NCBI GenBank assembly: GCA_943704525.1 | Contig: CALSCQ010001507.1 | Location: 1-14,417 of the forward strand | DNA length: 14,417 nucleotides | DNA from: Pigoraptor vietnamica | Lineage: Eukaryota; Opisthokonta; Filasterea | Reading direction: 5' to 3' | Shown here: piece by piece, positions 1 to 8,940 of the stretch | How positions within the stretch are numbered: the first letter of the stretch is position 1 | Layout of the letters: each line of letters starts with the position of its first letter | Notes under the pieces: model-generated | What the model was told of the DNA's origin: nothing | The model's input: the letters and a program-made list of their open reading frames with translations, nothing else | The model's database searches: none | Position numbers and translations under genes: made by a program

Positions 1-41
1 CCGCGCTCCACTTCATTCGTCGCTTCGACCCGACCAAGTGA
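1..41 (+). CDS. Possible 3' end of an upstream gene (partial)
   Basis: The third frame is open from base 3 to a TGA at 39-41 and reads ALHFIRRFDPTK before the stop. The GC-rich third positions fit the coding style of the other genes here. The piece is too short to identify the protein, and it could be an open frame by chance. If real, the gene lies on the same strand as the DENN gene, about 320 bases upstream of its start. Confidence 0.35.
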   Translation, partial: ALHFIRRFDPTK

Positions 42-365
42 TCCTGCCGAGCTCTCGCTAGCTTCGTCGGCTACGACTGCCTGTCCCCAGGAAGCGCGAG
101 CTCGCTTCCTAACACTAGAATATACTTTTATGGCTATTTTGTTTGTCAATAGGATGCTATTAATAGACACTCTCGTCTGCTGCGAAAACAAAGCTGCACA
201 TCTTTCCGCTCGTTCTTCTCGTTTCGCACGTGTCGCATGCCTCTCTCTCGCTGCATTGTGTGCACACAGAAGACGCATAGTGGTCGCTTGCGCAAATGAC
301 GCGCTTGTGAGTCAATTCGCATCCACACACGCTCAGCCCCGGCGAGCCCTTTGCTGTCGGCGGCC
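42..365. other. Intergenic region upstream of the DENN gene
   Basis: I see no convincing gene here. The left part holds a hairpin (89-110). An AT-rich patch with TATA-like sequence follows at about 117-175, in contrast to the GC-rich flanks. The patch lies roughly 190-250 bases before the DENN start codon, so it could contain the core promoter. Reading frames that cross it have no coding character. Confidence 0.5.
89..110. repeat. 8-bp inverted repeat (hairpin) after the upstream gene scrap
   Basis: The arms AGGAAGCG (89-96) and CGCTTCCT (103-110) are perfect reverse complements separated by six bases (CGAGCT). It lies about 50 bases after the possible upstream stop codon, so it may be a structured element in a 3' UTR. 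It does not match the histone stem-loop consensus. Confidence 0.5.
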
Positions 366-3300
366 ATGGGGGACGCGCCGTCCGTCGCGCCCGTCATCGA
401 CTGGACGCGACGACTCGTCGACTACTTTCTCATATGCGGAGCAAGCGACGACCTTGCCGAGGCCGCGGGAAGTGGCGATGACAACGCAAACCCTCTCCGA
501 CGGCTGTACGCGCCCCGGCTTCTCGCGCGCTATCCATTCGTCGACCACGCGGATGCCGAGTTTCCGGAAAACTGCGAGCACTTCTGCTTCCCGTCGAAGA
601 TTTCGCTCGTGCATGGGGAAGTCCCGCTCTCGGGATCCGGCGCGGGTTCGTCGTCTCGGTCGCTGGACGCCGTGGACGGGGACGAGGATGTCGAGCTGCA
701 CGTGCCTGCGCCGACGTACCACACGTTTGCGCTCACCGAGATGTCCGGCACGAAACTGTACGGTCACGTGGTCTCCTTCTACGAGCCGATCACGGAGGCC
801 GCACGCGGACATCTCCTCGGGCGCATCGACCGCTGGCTGGACGCGGCGGGCGAGGCGGAGCAGCCCGCGCTGTCCGAGTTTGTCGTCATCAACAAGGTTC
901 GGATGGAGGCGGAGGGCGCGGGGCGCGTGTACGTCCCAAAGGCGCTGTGCATTGTGAGCCATTGGCCGTTCTTGACGTTCTTTGGGGACTACTTGAAGCA
1001 GGTGGGTAGTGCCCGTTACTTTGGCAATACCGTGCGTGCGATGTCGTTCGTGTGTGTGACTGTGCGTGCGTGCGCGAAAAACCGCCGTAGCGTATTAACA
1101 CATATCGCCCTGCAGCTCTATCTCATTGTCACTGGGCAGAAGGGGTTCTTTGGCCTCGACGTGGAGCGTTACGTCGCGCACATTTGCCACGAAATACCGC
1201 TCCCACCGCCCGGCAAGCTCGAAGTCGGCGTCAAGCTGCATGACGTCACGCTCTACCTCAGCCGTCCGCCCGCCAACAAGTACCACCCCGTCGTGTTCAA
1301 CTTCAGCCTCGAGCCCTTCTTTCTCTCGCTCTCGGTCGCGAACGTCCTCACGGTCTTCGCGTGCGCCGTCACGGAATGCAAGATGGTCCTCTACAGCCGC
1401 CGCTACTCGATGCTTCACCTCGCCGCCGAGATCATCTCCGGTCTCATGTACCCTCTCCGGTGGCAGCACGTCTTCATCCCCGTGCTTCCTGCGGGGATGC
1501 TCTCGTTCCTACACGCCCCCATGCCCTTCCTCATCGGCATCCACGCGTCGATGCGTGACTCGGAGGAGCCGCCGTCCGACGTCGTACGCGTGGACCTCGA
1601 CGCAGACCAGGTCACGTGTCCCGACGGCGACACCGTGATCCCCTCTTTGCCCAAGAGCATCCACAAGAAACTGGCGGGCAAGCTCGAGGCGGTCTATTCT
1701 GTGCTGCGCGAGCGCTACTACGCGGGCGATCGCATGCTGGCGGAGGGGTGCTTTGGGATGTCGGACGAAGCCTTTCCCGCGGGGATCGCCGCATGGGTGC
1801 CCTTCAACTCTCGCTCGGCCATGGACACGGGCTATTCCCTCGCGCCACCTTCCGACGCATCGCACGCCGGCAGTCGCGCAACGGCGTCCCCGAAGGTACC
1901 GTCGTCGTCAAGTGCATTGAGGGACGCACGTTCGCCAGGCTCGAACTCTTCGTCCCCGACGTCCGGTCGGAAGCCACCGGCGTCTGCGGCCGCGCCTGCG
2001 AAGGTGCCCCCGATGCGTCCCGTCACGACGTACCAGCCACCGTCGGCCGCTGGTCACGCGCATTCGCCGGCCTCTGCGCACCCGACGCCTGCAACCGCCG
2101 TCCCTTCGCAACTGGCGGACAGCGGCCACCGGTCGCGATCTCTCAGCTTGCACGGTCCGCCGGACGGCCGCGCGTCGCCCCTGTCGTTCTACAGGTCAGA
2201 GAGCGTCGGGTCTTCGGGCGATGCGGGTGTGCGCGCGCCCCTTGCCGAGCATCCCGAGGACTCCGAGCCCGAGAACACAGCGCATGCACCCCAGGCTCAG
2301 CCCGTTGCCCCGCCTCGCAAGAAGCGGTGGACTGTGTTTCCCGGAGCGCGGGAAGCGCGTGCGGAGAGCGAGAGCGCCGTCCCATCGCACCCGAGTGTTG
2401 CGGAGGTCAGCTCCGCCGCGCTGCACGGCGACCCTTCGACGCTGACGCCGCCGATGAGCCCACGGCGACGGTCGTTCTCGGAGTCGGCGTCTCAGTTGGT
2501 GAACCTCGACGCGATCGTCGTGGCTGCGCCGCCGTCCCACGGGTTGCCACCCCGCCCGCCCTCCGGCCATTCGCCGCAAGCGCATCTCAATGCATCGACG
2601 TCCCCGGCGCTCCGCTCGGAGGCAGCGGGCGATTCTCAGATTGTCTCTCCTTCCAAGCAGCTGCACGCTGCAGCCGCGCACACAACCCCGGGGGGAAGTA
2701 AGCCTCCGCTGCCGCCGACGACGAGATCTCCCGGCAGTCTGAAGCGATCGCCGGCTGTGATGCGCAAAGAAGGGTCGACCACCAAACTGCGCTCAATGAG
2801 TTCGTTCGACGCCGTATGGCCCAAGGAAGAAGACGCGGCCGACCCGAACGCGCAGGAGGGCGCAGTCCATGACACTGCACCGGCCGATGTACGCGACTCT
2901 GGCCTGCGCGATTCGATGCCTGTGCCTCAGGTGGCCGTTGCACCTGCCGATGTGTCGGCGAGAGATTCCGGCGTTTCCGTTGCGGACGCGCCGTCGCCGC
3001 ATTCGCTCGCGGCGCCGCCAGCCCCCGTGCCTCCGCCACGCCGCAAGCGAAAGCCGACCGAGTCCGAGTCGTCGCCGCCGTCGCACAGAGGGTCGGAAGA
3101 GTCGGCCGTGTCGGGCGCCATGACGCCGGGTGTTCTCTCTGCGCCTTCGAGCGGTGCGTCGTTGGGTTCTCCCGCGACGACACGGCCGACCATGACGAGA
3201 CAGGGGAGCAACCTCGCAGTTCCCACAGCGCGGCGGCTCAACATCCACCACGCGTTTGAGGGGAAGCTGTTCTCGCCGTTTTCCACGTGCTTTGTGTGCG

Positions 3301-4436
3301 GGCAGGCCGCGAGCGCGTCCGGCGGGCATGTCGCCGTGCGATGTGTGCGATGCGGTGCGGTGTGTCACAAGAAGACGTGCGCAGACCGTGCCTCTGGGAG
3401 CGGCTGCGAGCCTCGCTTTGACGTCGAGGCCGTGCGCGCTGCTTTTTTGAACGTGTTTGTGACGCTGTTGAAGGGCTACCGCGCGCGTCTGCTGAGTCCG
3501 GACGAGGACGACTGGCGCAACCCGCGCGAGATTAGCGAGGCGGAGCTGTTCAACAAGGACGCTTACCTCAACGACTGCGAGAGGGAGTTTCGCGGGTTCC
3601 TGTCGCGCGTCCTCGAGTCGCAGGCCTTTGCGCAGTTTTCGATCGAGCGGATTGAGCGAGAGCCGAACGATTTCGAGGTGTGTCGTTGTGCTGGAATTTA
3701 TTTGTTTTGTGGCTAGTATGGCTCGTAAACAAACACGAGCGCGTGTGATACCCTGCCTGTAGCTGAGTGCGCAGACTGTAGCGAGAAATTTGACTGACCG
3801 ACGCGCACGCATTCTCCGCGCGGCACAGGTGCTCTTTTTCGACGAGTCGATCAAGGCCAAGCACAACCGCTCGATCACGAAGCTCACAAAGTCAGCGACG
3901 CCTTTCCTGGACGATCGCAGCTACGAAGTGTCGGCGACGTTCGACGCACCTCCGCCGACGCCGGTCCCTTTCTCCAAGTCGCGTTCGAACTCGGCGCGTA
4001 AGGAAGGAGGCGCTGACGACGCCGCGTCGGCCGCCACGACAACGACCACTCTGTTCCCCTCGACGCTGAGGCAGGAGCACCTCGTGCACACGAAGGTCGC
4101 GCTGCTCGTGAGCGACGAAGAGATGGTCCGTTTGAAGCAGCACACGAACGCCCTCGCGCGCAACGAACGCATCGCGCGGCTCGGCAACGCGGTAAGAAAC
4201 GTCGCCTTGCGCTCGACGTTTGCGATAAGGGAGCGCCTGTTTTTTATGGCCGTAGTTTTTAGCCTATTCGATATCACACTGACATTTGAACGTCCTTCCT
4301 CTTTTTTCAGCGGCGCCAAAGCGCTGCGTACACGCACATGCAGATCATGTCGACGACGCCCCTCCAGTGGTCCGTCGATCGAAGGTGCGACTCTTCAGAA
4401 GGGATTGTTGGCGTGCGAGGCGTTCCGATCTTCTAA
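366..4436 (+). CDS. DENN-domain Rab guanine-nucleotide exchange factor with embedded C1-like zinc finger
   Basis: Exons 366-1001, 1116-3677, 3829-4191 and 4311-4436 give 1228 residues. The ATG at 366 has a strong context (GGCCATGGG). A uDENN module occupies about residues 12-140 (RLVDYFLICGA, then YHTFALTEMSGTKLYG). The cDENN spans about 185-365, with MYPLRWQHVFIPVLP and APMPFLIGIH, followed by the usual VDLDADQV...PSLP stretch. A linker of about 490 residues rich in Ser, Pro and Ala follows. A C1-like finger lies at 924-976. The dDENN runs from about 980 to 1110 (AAFLNVFVTLLKGYRARL, then LFFDESIKAK) across intron 2. Family knowledge: DENN proteins catalyse GDP-GTP exchange on Rab GTPases in membrane traffic. 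The specific Rab cannot be told. The last 41 residues (exon 4) match nothing I know, so the C-terminal end is the least certain part. Confidence 0.88.
1002..1115 (+). other. Intron 1 of the DENN gene (phase 0)
   Basis: The donor is CAG|GTGGGT and the acceptor CCCTGCAG|CTC, with a branch-like TATTAAC about 20 bases before the acceptor. Its 114 bases are a multiple of three and contain no in-frame stop, so the frame stays open if it is retained. Removal restores the conserved cDENN continuity ...FFGDYLKQ|LYLIVTG.... Confidence 0.88.
3678..3828 (+). other. Intron 2 of the DENN gene (phase 0)
   Basis: The donor is GAG|GTGTGT and the acceptor GGCACAG|GTG, with a branch-like GACTGAC at about 3791. 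The intron has an in-frame stop near its start. Splicing joins ...REPNDFE to VLFFDESIKAK, which is the expected dDENN order. Confidence 0.87.
4192..4310 (+). other. Intron 3 of the DENN gene (phase 0)
   Basis: The donor is GCG|GTAAGA, one of the few here with A at +3. The acceptor CTTTTTTCAG has a clear pyrimidine tract, and CACTGAC about 28 bases upstream is a good branch site. The following exon is short (41 codons plus stop). Confidence 0.8.
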
Positions 4437-4623
4437 TTCACAACTCTCTCTTAGCCTATGTGCACGCGTGTTGTCCACGGTGGAGGGAGGGCAGCGCTCA
4501 CTGCCCCGCCGCGCCTCTTTCCGTTTCTCTTTCTGTTCCTTCTCCTGTGGAGTCGATGGGCAACCACCTACGTTTTAAGCGGACCCGACACACGCCCCTT
4601 CGCCTCGCAGCCTCCAGATTGCA

Positions 4624-5210
4624 ATGTCGCTCGAGAAAGTTCACAAGACGCTGCAGATTGCGGCGATTCCGCCGGGCGAAATTGAGCGCACGCCCATGCC
4701 GGTGATCAAGGCTTCGATCATTCTGCTCTACAAGCAGCAGGAGGACCTCATGGTCGCCGCCGACGCGATCGACAGGTATGGAGTATGGATGTGCGCGCTC
4801 TTGCACGAGCGTATTGCACGCGCACACGCACTATGCACGCCCGTACACACATGCATGCCCACACGCACACCAGTCACCAATGCATTATTCACCCACACAC
4901 GCATCAGCTCACATACGCAACTGTGTCACAACCCTTTTTCCTTGTGCTGAGGAAATTCTCTCTCTCTCCCCGCAGGTCTCAGTTTGCCGATCTCCAGACG
5001 CTCCTTCGCGAGGTCGTGACGCAGATTGCGCGTATGGAGGAGTACGTGAACGCGCGTGAGGCCGAGGCGCCGCCCACACCCAACGCCGGCGTAGCGGGAG
5101 ATGCCGACGTGGAGGCCGCCGTTCGTGCACTTCTCGCGGAAGAGGCAGAGTCGCTGTGGCGTGTGGTCGAGTGTGAGGCTGCGGAGCATAAGTATTACTC
5201 GTCGCTCTGA
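4624..5210 (+). CDS. Small helical protein, unrecognised (128 residues)
   Basis: Exons 4624-4775 and 4976-5210 join in phase 2 to a 128-residue protein beginning MSLEKVHKTLQIAAIPPGEI. I do not recognise the family. The N-terminal half is likely helical (PVIKASIILLYKQQEDLMVAADAIDR). After the splice comes an amphipathic segment (FADLQTLLREVVTQIARMEE) resembling a short coiled coil, then a Pro/Ala/Gly linker, a second acidic helix and the ending EHKYYSSL. Size and composition suit a subunit of a helical-bundle complex, but this is inference. The start lies only 187 bases after the DENN stop on the same strand, in a compact pyrimidine-rich spacer. Codon use matches the neighbours. Confidence 0.72.
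4776..4975 (+). other. Intron of the small helical-protein gene (phase 2)
   Basis: The donor is CAG|GTATGG. The acceptor CTCTCTCTCCCCGCAG has a long CT tract. The 200-base interior is rich in CA/CG steps (about 4815-4920) and lacks coding character. Splicing joins ...AADAID to R (split codon AG|G) and SQFADLQ. Confidence 0.82.
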
Positions 5211-5777
5211 TGGAGAGGCGTCCCTGGCACTGGATGCGCGGGCAACCTCTCGAAAGAATGGGCACCAGTAAACACGAGCAGTTAACTATGGCAAACCTTT
5301 TTATATCATATCTCGGCATAGAGACCAATACAGTAGAAGGCACCTCTCAAAGGGCGCGCCGCCACATAAACCCGAATGCAAACGCACGCGGCGTCGGAGG
5401 GCCTTGATGGCGTATCCGTGTGGAACCAAGTGTACTCCTCGTATAGAGGCACACTTTGTGCGACACCTCGACGACCCGCTGTCCAGCTGTTGGCATAAAA
5501 GCTAAAGCGCCAAACCGAAACCCGGCGCGAGACCTCCCGTTTCGCGACTTGTCGTTCTCGTACGGTAGCACCGACAGACCGCGTTTCAGCGCACGCCGCT
5601 GCCCATGCGCGCAGCCGCCGCACTCGCCATTTTCTCGCGTCGCTGGTCAACAGTATCCTCGCGCGGTGAAGGCGGAGAGTCTGCATAGCACATTATTCAA
5701 ATTAACGTACGACGCAACACGAGGGTCTGTAGTAGCGCACACACAGGGACAGGGCACACACGACAGAATCCCTCAAG
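5211..5777. other. Convergent intergenic region with no gene seen
   Basis: It lies between the stop of the small plus-strand gene and the stop of the minus-strand DeSI gene. It must contain both 3' UTRs and polyadenylation regions. I see no frame with coding character and no RNA gene. The right end carries one copy of a degenerate direct repeat (5704-5740) whose partner overlaps the end of the DeSI coding region. Confidence 0.6.
5704..5740. repeat. Degenerate direct repeat, copy 1
   Basis: It begins AACGTACGACGCAAC and ends TAGCGCAC. It aligns with 5780-5813, 76 bases away, at roughly 80 percent identity with a three-base gap. It lies just downstream of the DeSI stop on the minus strand. Confidence 0.55.
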
Positions 5778-6711
5778 TCAACGCACGACGCAACGCAAGG
5801 GCCTATAGCGCACTTGACAGGCCGCACACGCACCCGAGTCGCTCTGCTCGGACTCGTTCGCGCGCGGTTGGTGAACGCGGGGTTCCGAAGAGCGACGCGC
5901 ATGGCTGTGGCCGTGGCGCGCCTGCGAGCCCGCAGCGTGCGAGTGCGCGTGTTTCTGCTGGTGGGTGCGCTGCTGCTGGGGGCCGTGGTGTCGTCCACAC
6001 GTGCAGGGGGCGTCCGCGGAAGGCGTGTTCGCAGAGGGCGTCTCAAAAGTGGGCATGATGCACTGGGGCATCCACGTGCCTGCGCAAGAGCACATGAGGG
6101 TTAAGTGAAGCGAGGAGGTGATGCCGTTCTAATTGCACAGTGAATAACAGCCCCGCACACAAACCCGACCAACGTGCAAGTCACAATGTACGCAACCGGG
6201 CGCCACGAGTGGGAAGCGTGGGAAGGAAAGAAACCCGCAGCTGGGTCCACCTACGCAACGTGAAGACGCGCGATGCCATGGCCAGCCGTGAACTACAGGT
6301 CACCGTAACACACGCACCTAAGTATGCGAGGCGGTTGATCCACGCGGGGATCGGCTTGCCGCACAGCGCCTCGGACAGTTCGGACGCAAAGTGGTTGCAG
6401 TTGCGCTCGAGCACGCTGTACGTCGTCCCAAGGTACTTGACGGCGAGTCGCGCCACGACCGCGCGCACCTCCCACTCGTTGAGCGTCGTCTTCCCAATCA
6501 CAACGGCCTCCTTAAACTTCATGTTCTGCCCGAGAATAGTGCGCGGCGTGACCTGAAACACGCCCGTCACGTTGGGTGCGTCGTGGCCCCCGAAGGCGTA
6601 CTCGTAACCGTGCACTTCGATGCCAGAGTGGAAGACGCCGACACCCATGAACGACGTGTAGTCGTTGCTCCAGTACAAGTCGTACACGTTCGCGATGACA
6701 TCCGCCGGCAT
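5778..6711 (-). CDS. DeSI/PPPDE-family thiol peptidase (deSUMOylating/deubiquitinating isopeptidase)
   Basis: On the minus strand, exons 6711-6318 and 6079-5778 join in phase 1 to 231 residues. The PPPDE fold is plain: NVYDLYWSNDY, then GVGVFHSGIEVHGYEYAFGGH, and later LERNCNHFASELSEALCGK followed by IPAWINRLAYLG. The predicted catalytic pair is His28 and Cys105. Order, spacing and the WINRLAY ending match DeSI-2-type proteins, cysteine isopeptidases acting on SUMO or ubiquitin conjugates (family knowledge). The ATG at 6711 has an AAAG context and its N-terminus lines up with the family. The roughly 100-residue tail from exon 2 is rich in Thr/Pro, then His, Gln and Ser, and is unlike the core; it could be partly a model artefact if another intron exists. 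Confidence 0.88.
5780..5813. repeat. Degenerate direct repeat, copy 2
   Basis: It begins AACGCACGACGCAAC and ends TAGCGCAC, and pairs with 5704-5740. This copy encodes the last residues of the predicted DeSI protein, so the present C-terminus may come from a local duplication. Confidence 0.55.
6080..6317 (-). other. Intron of the DeSI gene (phase 1, minus strand)
   Basis: Read on the minus strand, the donor is TTAG|GTGCGT and the acceptor CTTGCGCAG|GCA, with a branch-like CACTTAACC about 20-30 bases before it. Length is 238 bases. Splicing gives ...NRLAYLG|TWMPQCIMP, comparable with the hydrophobic, cysteine-containing segment that follows this motif in DeSI-2 proteins. Confidence 0.78.
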
Positions 6712-6922
6712 CTTTTCGGTCGCTGGGTCTTCTTTCGGCCTTCTAGCAAAGTGCTAATGAAGAACTTTACGCGAACGAGGCAAAAGACGAATTGCCAGCG
6801 GTGTGCGATTATGCAAAAACGGCGCCGGCAGTTTCTTCTGCTATTTGTGTCACGTGACATCCGAGTTAAAAAAATGTTTGTGAGTCGTTTGGGCGCCGCC
6901 GTTCCGTCCCCCCCGCAGCCCC
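6712..6922. promoter_or_regulatory. Divergent promoter region between the DeSI gene and the 6923 gene
   Basis: These 211 bases separate two start codons on opposite strands, so they should hold promoters for both genes. They include A-rich patches (around 6867-6875), a C run just before the plus-strand ATG, and the ten-base palindrome GTCACGTGAC at 6849-6858. I cannot place either transcription start. Confidence 0.55.
6849..6858. promoter_or_regulatory. E-box palindrome GTCACGTGAC
   Basis: This is a perfect ten-base palindrome around CACGTG, in non-coding DNA 65-74 bases before the ATG at 6923. In other eukaryotes this sequence is a preferred site for bHLH-zip factors, including the CLEAR element. 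Whether it is bound here is unknown. Confidence 0.4.
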
Positions 6923-8514
6923 ATGTCGCAGCAGGACGAAGACCCCTCGGCGGGCCTCAGCCCATGGGGGCTGCGTGCGCGTGCGGCGGAATGCGCGCAC
7001 GTGGCGTCCTCCCTTCTTGTCGCCGCGGACAACGCCGCCCGCGACGCCGGCATCGTGGATATTCAGAATCGCCTCATACTGGGCGCATCTTTGACGGAAT
7101 GCGCAGTGAGTTTGCGAGCACCGTCGAAAGATTATTCCCTGAAGTCGATGGGAGTGTCTTTGACGCCGAGTGTCGCCCTCCGCGCCGCTCGCCCCTTGCC
7201 GCGCAGCGCGCACTGAAGCGCGTGTTGACCGACTTGCACAGCCCTGGCGTCATGCCGCCCTGCCTCCTTACACACCCCGATCCCTTCGTGCGGGACACTG
7301 CGACAGCGTGCGTCCGTCGCGACGAGTGGAGGACTGAACTCGTCCTGGCGGAAGTGCCCGAACACCTTCCACAGCGCAAATGGCGCTCGACGGTGCAAGT
7401 GAAGCGCCGCTGCCCACGACAAAGGCCGTGTGCGACATAGTGCGCACGCTGCGCATCCAGCAGTGGACCGTAGGGGAGCCCGGCGACTTGGCCGTGACGT
7501 ACACTTTCACGCTCGAATCGCCGGCGAACTGCGACGGCGACCACTCGGCGTCGCGGGGCGGGCGCTGGATCCAAGTGCGCCTGGAAGCGTACCAAGAACG
7601 GAGCCGTCACGAAATAACGTGCCTGGAGGACTCCTCGGCGCGGCTGCTGTTCCGCACAGGCGCAATTGGGTGCCCCTCGACGCGGCATTCACGCTCGCTG
7701 GCCACTCTACGCTGTCTCGCTGTGTTTCTCAAGCATTGACACGCGCGGATCCTTTTCCTGCCGCAGAGTCATTCGTTTTTGATCCCCTCGGCCTTGGGGA
7801 TTGTTGGAGTTATAGCAGCTCGCCCCATCGGACTCAATCGTTCGCAAACTTTCGCTTTCCCAGTCAATCGTTCCTCGACATGACCGGCCTCGGCATCAGT
7901 TATTTCGCGCGTCACATGCTCTGGCTGCGGGAGGGCAGGGAGAGCTTTGAGGGACTGACATTTTGTCCGCATTCTGGCCGCGTCGATGAAAACATTGTCG
8001 CGACCGAGTCGTTCTATGAAGACGAGGCCTCGGACGAAGACGAGCCCGAGATCCCATCAGCGGCCGAGCTTGACAAGGCGTGCTTGGCGTTTCGCATGGG
8101 CGCTTTCGGATGCCCCAACGACTGCGGGCTAATTGGGGGTACACGCAGTACATGGACGCCCGTTGCAAGCGCACGCGCGAGGTTTCGCCGGACGGGTGGA
8201 CTGTGCGTGTGATCGAGGAGAGCGCGGCGCGACGGCGTCGGCTGGCCACTATACCGGCGATCAATCGCATGGACTATGTGTCGAAGGAGTTGACGGATTT
8301 TTTGGGGTATTACGGCGAGTATGGCGAGCCGGACTCTGATGATGAAATTGACGACGAGAGCGATTTTGGCGATGCCGACGATAGCGAAACGTCGGCGTCC
8401 ACGGACACTTCGATGTCAACGGCGGATGACGCCAGCGACGCCGGGGCTCCAGCGAGCGGCGTCTTCGCGGACGATACGGAGTCGGAGGGCTCTGACCACG
8501 AGCAGGCCAATTGA
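6923..8514 (+). CDS. Unrecognised protein of about 530 residues, reading frame broken in four places
   Basis: Starting at ATG 6923 (MSQQDEDPSAGL), coding character runs to a TGA at 8512-8514 but changes frame four times. The shifts lie near 7081-7083, between about 7338 and 7437 (perhaps at 7357-7359 or 7378-7380), at 7668-7670 and at 8126-8128. Each is explained by one missing base; three lie in a GGG run. The text is protein-like on both sides of each break: NRLILG then IFDGMRSEFASTVERLF; LLFRTGAIG then LDAAFTLAGHSTL; NDCG then NWGYTQYMDARCK. Without shifts no frame exceeds about 150 coding-like codons. The last 70 residues are highly acidic (GEPDSDDEIDDESDFGDADD). I recognise no domain. 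It is either a gene with consensus errors or a young pseudogene. A GTGAGT at 7106 looks like a donor, but no acceptor gives a sensible product. Confidence 0.6.
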
Positions 8515-8940
8515 TATGTGGGGGACGAATCGGTTTCCAGCGCCCTTTCCGCGGTGACCCTTGGTCAAGTATAAACGACGCAACAGCCTCCAGTTTTCAG
8601 CTACTTAATCCTTCTTTGACAGGCCGTCACGTGCCAGTATGCGCCCTTTGAAAGTCGTGCGCCTGGATGACACTGTGTGTGGACGTGTGGCTGCATGTGC
8701 GAGAAATGCAGGGTGTGTGCGTGTATATCTGTGCGAATGTGAGGTGGCGCGTATGCATATGTGCGTGCGTTGTGTTGCCCCTCCTTAGTGCACCGGTATT
8801 ATCGGCTGTTACAAGGGACACTGTACGCGCCATGGGAGTGGCATTCGCTCAAGTGGCTCACAGCATTGCACGCAGATTGCGGCCGTTTATAGCACGCCAC
8901 ACGCCAATGTGCCGTCAGTGCGTGACAGCCAACAGATACA
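8515..8940. other. Convergent intergenic region with intron-like signals
   Basis: It lies between the stop codons of the 6923 gene and the minus-strand F-box gene. Two parts look like intron ends on the plus strand: CTACTTAATC...TCTTTGACAG at about 8600-8622, and a GT-rich run starting GTGTGTGG near 8675 that ends CCCTCCTTAG at about 8788. The intervening frames contain nothing recognisable, so no gene is called. It may include 3' UTR introns or simply GT-rich DNA. Confidence 0.45.

Noticed and set aside
130-957. Long plus-strand frame starting before the DENN gene
   Set aside because: It overlaps the DENN exon in another frame, is Arg/Ser-rich and shows no domain. It is a shadow of GC-rich coding DNA.
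2793-3887. Minus-strand frame of 364 codons opposite the DENN gene
   Set aside because: It runs antisense through the linker, C1-like finger, dDENN and intron 2, with arginine-rich composition and no domain.
5814-6104. Plus-strand frame with a hydrophobic run opposite the DeSI tail
   Set aside because: It is antisense to the DeSI exon, with arginine-rich composition. The hydrophobic run is the complement of Gln/His codons.
7106-7374. Canonical-looking intron (GTGAGT donor, TTCCACAG acceptor) in the 6923 gene
   Set aside because: Splicing would delete a coding-like segment and hit a stop at 7438-7440. It also would not explain the later frame changes. One missing G at 7081 explains the region better.
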